Positions 39,297 to 43,910 of a stretch of 43,910 nucleotides of DNA are shown here, in pieces. Numbering within the stretch: the first letter of the stretch is position 1; each line of letters opens with the position of its first letter. Below the pieces are notes generated by a model that was not told the origin of the DNA, ran no database searches, and saw nothing but the letters and a program-made list of their open reading frames with translations. Position numbers and translations under genes: made by a program. The stretch comes from Chloroflexota bacterium (GTDB taxonomy: Bacteria; Chloroflexota; Dehalococcoidia; Dehalococcoidales; UBA2162), in contig JACPPR010000071.1 in the NCBI GenBank assembly GCA_016190895.1, positions 1 through 43,910 on the forward strand, written 5' to 3'.

Positions 39297-40211
39297 TCAA
39301 CTCGATATAAATCCAGCCACCACCCCCTCCACCCCAGCCTCCGTCTTCCCATCTTCAATATCGAACCATTTTATCCGCGCATCCGTGAGGCGGAACCAGT
39401 TGTACTGGCGGCGGACGAGGCGGTGGGTCTCCGTCTTGATTTGCTGAACGGCCATTTCAAGAGTAAGCTCACCTTTCAGATGCAGGATGACTTGTTTGTA
39501 GCCGATGCCGGACATCGAGGGCAAGCCCTGCGTATATCCCGTTTCGAGCAACTTTTTCACTTCATCGACTAGCCCCTGCTCAATCATGCTATCCACCCTG
39601 GCGTCGATACGGCGGTAAAGCTCTTTTCTCTCGGCGGTCAGGCCGATGAGCAGAATCTCGTAAGGCGGCGGAACTTTCAGCAGTGGTTGAGCTGCCTTAG
39701 GGTCTTTGGCTATCTCCAGCGCCCTTATCACGCGGCGGATGTTGCGGGGGTCGATTCTCTCGGCGGTTTCCGGGTTGACCTGCGCCAGTTCTGCGTAAAG
39801 CGCGGCAGCCTCCCCCCGCGCCGCCCTACCCTCCAGCCATCGCCTGAACTCTCGGTCCGGCGCAACCTCCGGAATCTGCCACCCCTCCACCACCCCCCAG
39901 ATGTACAGCCCGCTCCCCCCGACCAGCAGCGGCAGCTTGCCCCACTGCTGAATATCATCGATTGCCTGGTAAGCTAATCTCTGATACTGAGCCAAGCTGA
40001 AATCTTCATCTGGATTGATTATGTCAATCAAACGATGGGGGACGAGGAACATTTCAGCCCGCGTTGGCTTGGCAGTGCCAATATCCATATGGCGGTAGAC
40101 CTGGCGGCTATCCGCGCCGACTATCTCGCCGTTAAATTTTTGTGCCAAGCGGAGAGCAAGCTGGCTTTTGCCGGCGGCGGTGGGACCGAGGATGACTACC
40201 AAAGGTTTCAT
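39297..40211 (-). CDS. miaA: tRNA dimethylallyltransferase
   Basis: MiaA adds a dimethylallyl group to A37 of tRNAs reading U-starting codons. The product is 304 aa. Seen: ILGPTAAGKSQLALRLA (P-loop), GADSRQVYRHMDIGTAKP, LVGGSGLYIWGVVEG, DPRNIRRVIRALEI and RRQYNWFR. Start ATG 40211; ribosome site weak. Confidence 0.96.
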   Translation of the reverse strand: MKPLVVILGPTAAGKSQLALRLAQKFNGEIVGADSRQVYRHMDIGTAKPTRAEMFLVPHRLIDIINPDEDFSLAQYQRLAYQAIDDIQQWGKLPLLVGGSGLYIWGVVEGWQIPEVAPDREFRRWLEGRAARGEAAALYAELAQVNPETAERIDPRNIRRVIRALEIAKDPKAAQPLLKVPPPYEILLIGLTAERKELYRRIDARVDSMIEQGLVDEVKKLLETGYTQGLPSMSGIGYKQVILHLKGELTLEMAVQQIKTETHRLVRRQYNWFRLTDARIKWFDIEDGKTEAGVEGVVAGFISS

Positions 40212-40227
40212 TCGAGCCCTGCGACAA

Positions 40228-40345
40228 GAGGGCGCTTCTCCCCCTTTCGCAAAGAGCCTGTCCCGTGCTTGACACGGGAGGGACTAAGGGGGATTTTATG
40301 CCTGGAAATCCCTCTCAATCTCCCTTTTCCGAAGGGAGAAGTTCC
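40228..40345. repeat. CCCTTT/AAAGGG repeat with embedded palindrome
   Basis: Two repeat pieces, CTTCTCCCCCTTTCGCAAAG and AATCTCCCTTTTCCGAAGGG, flank the palindrome TCCCGTGCTTGACACGGGA near 40261-40279, which is related to the one at 18245-18263. It fills the gap between tpiA and miaA. Confidence 0.7.
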
Positions 40346-40365
40346 TCTTGGCTTACAACCGCAGC

Positions 40366-41124
40366 TCACTTCTTGACCTGCGCCGCTTGCCTGACAATGC
40401 TCACGAAATCATTCGCCTTGAGGCTGGCCCCACCCACCAGTGCCCCATCTATCTCGGACTGCTTCATCAAGTCGGTGGCGTTGGCGGCGCTGACGCTGCC
40501 GCCGTAGAGAATGCGCAAGTTCAAGGCGCCCTCTTTGCCATACAGACCCGAGACGGTGCGCCGGATAAGTCCGATGGTATCGTTAGCCTGCTGGCTTGTC
40601 GCCGCCTTGCCCGTGCCGATTGCCCAGACCGGCTCGTAGGCAATAACCAGCTTATCAGTGTAACCTATGCCAGCCAGTGACGATTTTACCTGACCGGTAA
40701 CTACTTCCTCGGTCTTGCCGGACTCGTTTTCCTCCAGCTTTTCCCCGACGCACAGGATAGGCTTTAAGCCGTCCTTGAGGACTGCCTTAATCTTCTTATT
40801 GACAATCTCATCCGTCTCATTGAAGTATTGCCGCCGCTCCGAGTGGCCGATGATGACGTACTCGCATAGCTCAGCTAGCATCAAGGGGGAAACCTCGCCG
40901 GTATAAGCCCCCTTCTCTTCGAAAAAGACGTTCTGCGCCCCCAGTTTGATTGAAGCGCCTTTCAGTAAGTCCTTAACGGCAGCCAGGGAAACAAAGGGCG
41001 GGCAGACCACCTTCTCAACGTTCTTTATCTCATCCAGCCCACCCCGCATCTCTCTGACCAAAGCCACCGCCTCAGTGACGGTGGTGTTCATCTTCCAGTT
41101 GCCGGCGATCATAGGAATGCGCAT
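40366..41124 (-). CDS. tpiA: triosephosphate isomerase
   Basis: TpiA interconverts dihydroxyacetone phosphate and glyceraldehyde-3-phosphate. The product is 252 aa. Seen: AGNWKMN (Lys), IIGHSERRQYF (catalytic His), YEPVWAIGTGK (catalytic Glu, loop 6) and LYGGSVSAANA. ATG 41124 has AGGAG upstream. It is grouped with apgM and pgk as a glycolytic/gluconeogenic set. Confidence 0.97.
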   Translation of the reverse strand: MRIPMIAGNWKMNTTVTEAVALVREMRGGLDEIKNVEKVVCPPFVSLAAVKDLLKGASIKLGAQNVFFEEKGAYTGEVSPLMLAELCEYVIIGHSERRQYFNETDEIVNKKIKAVLKDGLKPILCVGEKLEENESGKTEEVVTGQVKSSLAGIGYTDKLVIAYEPVWAIGTGKAATSQQANDTIGLIRRTVSGLYGKEGALNLRILYGGSVSAANATDLMKQSEIDGALVGGASLKANDFVSIVRQAAQVKK

Positions 41125-41147
41125 TTCTTTCTCCTAATTGGCTTTGA

Positions 41148-41345
41148 AATCTCTCTCAGTCTCCCTTTTTCAAAGGGAGATGCCTGTTCCATTGCTTTTT
41201 ATTCCAATTTGCAATCAAGATGGCAATAAGAAAGTTGAGATGGTGGCACAGGCGTCCCCGCCTGTGCCACCAGTTTACATGCCATCCTGAAAGCTAAAAC
41301 GAATTAGCAAAAGCCTCCCCCCTTATTAAGAGGATTAGGGGGAAT
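41148..41345. repeat. half CCCTTT repeat and GGTGGCACAGGCG palindrome
   Basis: AATCTCTCTCAGTCTCCCTT with AAAGGGAGATGCCTG matches the left half of the 104-bp repeat. TGGTGGCACAGGCG-TCCC-CGCCTGTGCCACCA (41241-41272) is a perfect 14-bp stem. CCCCCTTATTAAGAGGATTA near 41318 resembles the right half. No gene is seen in 41125-41355. Confidence 0.75.
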
Positions 41346-41355
41346 TTCTCGCCCC

Positions 41356-42561
41356 CTACGCACCGAATTTATTCAGTTTGAGCGCATTGGCCATCGCCAA
41401 GGGCATAATCTGGGTGGCGGAGATACGCCCCAACCCCCCGCCCAAACAGGCCGACTCGCCGAACTGGGTGACTTTGTCCGTGCGGCAATATTTCCCCGAT
41501 ATGAGCACCGGCACCGGGTGCCAGCTATGCCCCTTGAGCAAAGCGGGCGTGGAGTGGTCGCCAGTAACCACGATGACGTCTGGCTCCAGCCTGGTCAGTT
41601 GAGGTATGAGGCTATCCAGCTCTTCGATAACCGCCACCTTCCTCTCGAAATCGCCATCTTCGCCGGCTGAATCGGCAGGCTTGATGTGCAGAAAGACGAA
41701 GTCGTACTCGGCGTAGCGCTCGGCAAGCGTGGCAAACTCATCTTTAATCCTGGAGCCTGTCTTGACAACTTCCATACCGACAAGCCGGGCTAGCCCGCGG
41801 TACATAGGATAGGCAGCGATGGCCGCCGGTTTGAGCTTGTATATCTCGCTCATCGAAGGAAAAGTGGGCCGCTCAGAGAAGCCACGAAGGAGCACCATAT
41901 TGGCCGGACGCTGATTTGCCAGAATCGTTTTTGCCCTGGCGATGAATTTATTGGCGACCTCAGCCGCATGCTTGGCTTCCGGGCTTAGGGCATTTACAGT
42001 CAACGGAGGCACGCCCTCATGCTGAGAATCAGTGTCATTCAGGGCTGGAGAGAGGCCATCGCCGCGGAAGACCGCGATGAAACGGTAGTCCTGGACCGGC
42101 TGCACGAAAATCTTGACATTATCAATAACCTGCCCGTCGAGCAGCTTGCACAACTCGGCGCACCTTTCCGTCGGGATGCGCCCCGCCCGCCTGTCGGTCA
42201 CGCGTCCGGCTTCATCCACGGTGCAGAAATTACCCCGCGCCGCCACATCCCCGGGACGCAGGTCGAAATCAATACCCACCGCCTCCAGCGCCCCCCGGCC
42301 GATGTTGCAAGCCACCGGGTCGTAACCGAAGATGCCGAGATGCCCCGGTGCGCTGCCGGGAGTGATGCCGGGGCTGACCAGGTCGCTCAGGCCGCAGATA
42401 CCGCCGGCCGCAAGCTTATCCAGGTTCGGTTTCTTCGCCGTTTCAAGCTCGGTCTTGCCCGTTTCCGGATTCGGCAAGCCGCCCAGCCCGTCGATAACCA
42501 GCAAGACAATCTTGCTGGGGGTTTGAATTGAGAGGGTCTTAATTAAATCCTGATTAGTCAT
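41356..42561 (-). CDS. apgM: 2,3-bisphosphoglycerate-independent phosphoglycerate mutase (ApgM type)
   Basis: ApgM interconverts 3- and 2-phosphoglycerate and is a metal-dependent alkaline-phosphatase-superfamily enzyme found mostly in archaea and some bacteria. The product is 401 aa from ATG 42561; a TTG three codons earlier is possible. Seen: LVIDGLGGLP, PGSAPGHLGIFGYDP (catalytic Ser region), ARGNFCTVDE, KPADSAGEDGD and VVTGDHSTPALLKGHSWHPV. No good ribosome site, because a repeat abuts the start. Confidence 0.93.
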   Translation of the reverse strand: MTNQDLIKTLSIQTPSKIVLLVIDGLGGLPNPETGKTELETAKKPNLDKLAAGGICGLSDLVSPGITPGSAPGHLGIFGYDPVACNIGRGALEAVGIDFDLRPGDVAARGNFCTVDEAGRVTDRRAGRIPTERCAELCKLLDGQVIDNVKIFVQPVQDYRFIAVFRGDGLSPALNDTDSQHEGVPPLTVNALSPEAKHAAEVANKFIARAKTILANQRPANMVLLRGFSERPTFPSMSEIYKLKPAAIAAYPMYRGLARLVGMEVVKTGSRIKDEFATLAERYAEYDFVFLHIKPADSAGEDGDFERKVAVIEELDSLIPQLTRLEPDVIVVTGDHSTPALLKGHSWHPVPVLISGKYCRTDKVTQFGESACLGGGLGRISATQIMPLAMANALKLNKFGA

Positions 42562-42568
42562 TGAGTTC

Positions 42569-42674
42569 AAAAATCTTTCTCTTATCTTCCTTTTTCAAAG
42601 GAAGATGCCTTGAAGCAACCTATTTCTGTTTCAGGTATCCCCTTTTGAAAAAGGGGGATTAAAGGGGGATTTTA
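42569..42674. repeat. CCCTTT/AAAGGG 106-bp repeat, copy C
   Basis: It begins AAAATCTTTCTCTTATCTTC, passes CAAAGGAAGATGCCT and TTTCAGGTATCCCCTTTTGA, and ends GGGGGATTAAAGGGGGATTT. Full-length relative of 32304-32407; it fills the pgk-apgM gap. Confidence 0.8.
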
Positions 42675-42685
42675 GTCGATTACCC

Positions 42686-43876
42686 CTACTTCTTGTCCAT
42701 CAAAGCTTCCACCCCGGGCAGCTTCTGCCCGCCCACCAGCATCAGTGATGCCCCACCCCCCGTGGAGACGAAGGTCATCTTGTCCGCCAGCCCCATGTTG
42801 GTCACGGCTTCGCCTGTGGAACCCCCGCCGATGATAGTCGAGGCTTTAAGGCTGGCTAACAGTTTCGCCAGGGCCAGCGTGCCGGCGGCAAACTGTGGTA
42901 TTTCAGATATGCCCATCGTGCCGTTCCAGAAAATTGTCTTGCAGGTGCGTAATTTTACGGCGAAATTTTCGATAGTCCGCGGGCCGATATCGACAATCCG
43001 CTGGTCGGGCAGTATCTTTTCTACCGGCACGGTCACCGCCTTAGCCTCAGGCTTGATTTCAGTGGCGACCACGACATCGACAGGCAATAGCAGGTCGACT
43101 CCGTTTTTCTTTGCCATTTCCATCAGCCTGGCGGCCGTCTCCAGCCTGTCTTCTTCAACGAGTGACTTCCCCACCTGGTAGCCCTTTACCTTAAGGAAAG
43201 TGGCTGCCATACCACCGCCGATGAAAAGGAAATTCATCTTGTCCATTATATTTTCCAGCAGCCCAACCTTATCGCTCACCTTAGCGCCGCCGAACAGCCC
43301 GCCGAAGGGATGGGCCGGGTTTGTCACGATGCCGCCCAGATGCTGCAGCTCTTGCTCCATCAGCAGACCGGCTACCGAGGGCAAATACTTGGTCACCCCG
43401 ACTATCGAGGCGTGCTTGCGGTGGGCGGTGCCGAAGGCATCATCGACATATATCTCGGCTAGACTGGCCAGAGCCTTGGTGAAATCAGCGCCATTTTCTT
43501 CTTCCTCGGCATGAAAACGCAGGTTCTCAAGGAGCAAAATTTCGCCGTTCTTCAAACCGGCCGCCAGCTTTTCAACTCCAGGGCCGATGCAATCCCGGGC
43601 CACTTTGGCCGGCTTGCCGAGTATTTCAGAAAGGCGCCGGCCGATGACCCCCATACGCAGGCTTTCCACGACCTTCCCGTCAGGCCTGCCCAGATGGGAG
43701 CAAAGAATCACCCGGGCGCCCCGTTCGGTGAGATAATTGATGGTCGGGACGGCCGCCCGGATGCGGCTATCGTCCCCGATAGTCTGGGTCTTTTCATCCA
43801 GAGGGACGTTAAAATCCACTCTGACCAGAACCTTTTTACCCGTGACTTCGATATCCCTGATTGTTAGTTTTTCCAT
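42686..43876 (-). CDS. pgk: phosphoglycerate kinase
   Basis: Pgk interconverts 1,3-bisphosphoglycerate and 3-phosphoglycerate with ADP/ATP. The product is 396 aa, normal for bacteria. Seen: VRVDFNVPLDE, ILCSHLGRPDGK, VYVDDAFGTAHRKHAS-like segment at YVDDAFGTAHRKHAS, GGAKVSDKVGLLENI, TIFWNGTMGISE and GGGSTGEAVTNMG. ATG 43876 has AAGGGAAG upstream. Only 34 nt remain to the right edge, with no assignable gene. Confidence 0.97.
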   Translation of the reverse strand: MEKLTIRDIEVTGKKVLVRVDFNVPLDEKTQTIGDDSRIRAAVPTINYLTERGARVILCSHLGRPDGKVVESLRMGVIGRRLSEILGKPAKVARDCIGPGVEKLAAGLKNGEILLLENLRFHAEEEENGADFTKALASLAEIYVDDAFGTAHRKHASIVGVTKYLPSVAGLLMEQELQHLGGIVTNPAHPFGGLFGGAKVSDKVGLLENIMDKMNFLFIGGGMAATFLKVKGYQVGKSLVEEDRLETAARLMEMAKKNGVDLLLPVDVVVATEIKPEAKAVTVPVEKILPDQRIVDIGPRTIENFAVKLRTCKTIFWNGTMGISEIPQFAAGTLALAKLLASLKASTIIGGGSTGEAVTNMGLADKMTFVSTGGGASLMLVGGQKLPGVEALMDKK

Positions 43877-43910
43877 TTCTTCCCTTCGCGAATCGTTATC
43901 AAGGCAGGCG

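Noticed and set aside
43877-43910. End of an upstream gene (for example gap) at the right edge
   Set aside because: Only 34 nt are available, too little to support any call.

Overview
The window reads as a chromosomal segment of a bacterium of the Chloroflexota, most likely class Dehalococcoidia. The main argument is an 11-subunit complex I operon (nuoABCDHIJKLMN) that lacks the NADH-dehydrogenase module NuoEFG, as known from Dehalococcoides. A stand-alone ApgM-type phosphoglycerate mutase, a his cluster using HisZ plus HisG, and TTG starts (nuoA, nuoI, nuoM, nuoN) are compatible. The assignment is inference from gene content; no 16S rRNA or other taxonomic marker lies here.

Layout. 1-1426 (minus): tsaE (cut by the left edge) and thiL. 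1574-1914 (minus): a small membrane protein split by a frameshift. 2111-12498 (plus): promoter and the nuo operon, with a 64-codon DUF2007-like gene between nuoK and nuoL. 12670-16023 (minus): an MFS transporter, a GNAT acetyltransferase and an SbcD/Mre11-like nuclease. 16170-22780 (minus): the histidine genes hisZ, hisG (a tandem double-HisG protein), hisD and hisC, interrupted by a small Cys/His protein ending near a G13 tract and by about 780 bp of repeats and palindromes. 23210-25972 (plus): a Ca2+-type P-type ATPase. 26062-28657 (minus): a dienelactone-hydrolase-like lipoprotein, a 59-aa gene and a PaaK-type CoA ligase. 28865-32305 (plus): a DUF5666/CHRD lipoprotein and a B12-binding-type radical SAM protein. 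32459-34227: a complete IS1595-family element with 8-bp target duplication, inward promoters in both ends and a passenger gene. 34234-36907 (plus): a pantothenate locus (structured leader with terminator, PanG-like DUF2520 reductase, panD, panC), then a hexulose-6-phosphate synthase/RraA fusion (36981-38366). 38376-43876 (minus): a zinc-ribbon protein, a MazEF-type toxin-antitoxin pair, miaA, tpiA, apgM and pgk (lower glycolysis/gluconeogenesis).

Intergenic space is filled with dispersed repeats of at least five families: TGTCATTC-ended modules, TGTCATTGCGAG-ended modules, AT-rich ATTTG-type repeats, GTAGGGGCA/GGTGGCACAGG palindromes and CCCTTT/AAAGGG modules. Some are nested, one has become in-frame coding sequence inside hisZ, and one is split by a 125-bp MITE-like insertion. 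The strongest leads are the tandem HisG with complementary motif losses, the IS1595 element with promoter-bearing ends and a bidirectional Shine-Dalgarno palindrome, the leader RNA of the pantothenate operon, and a set of apparently leaderless genes.
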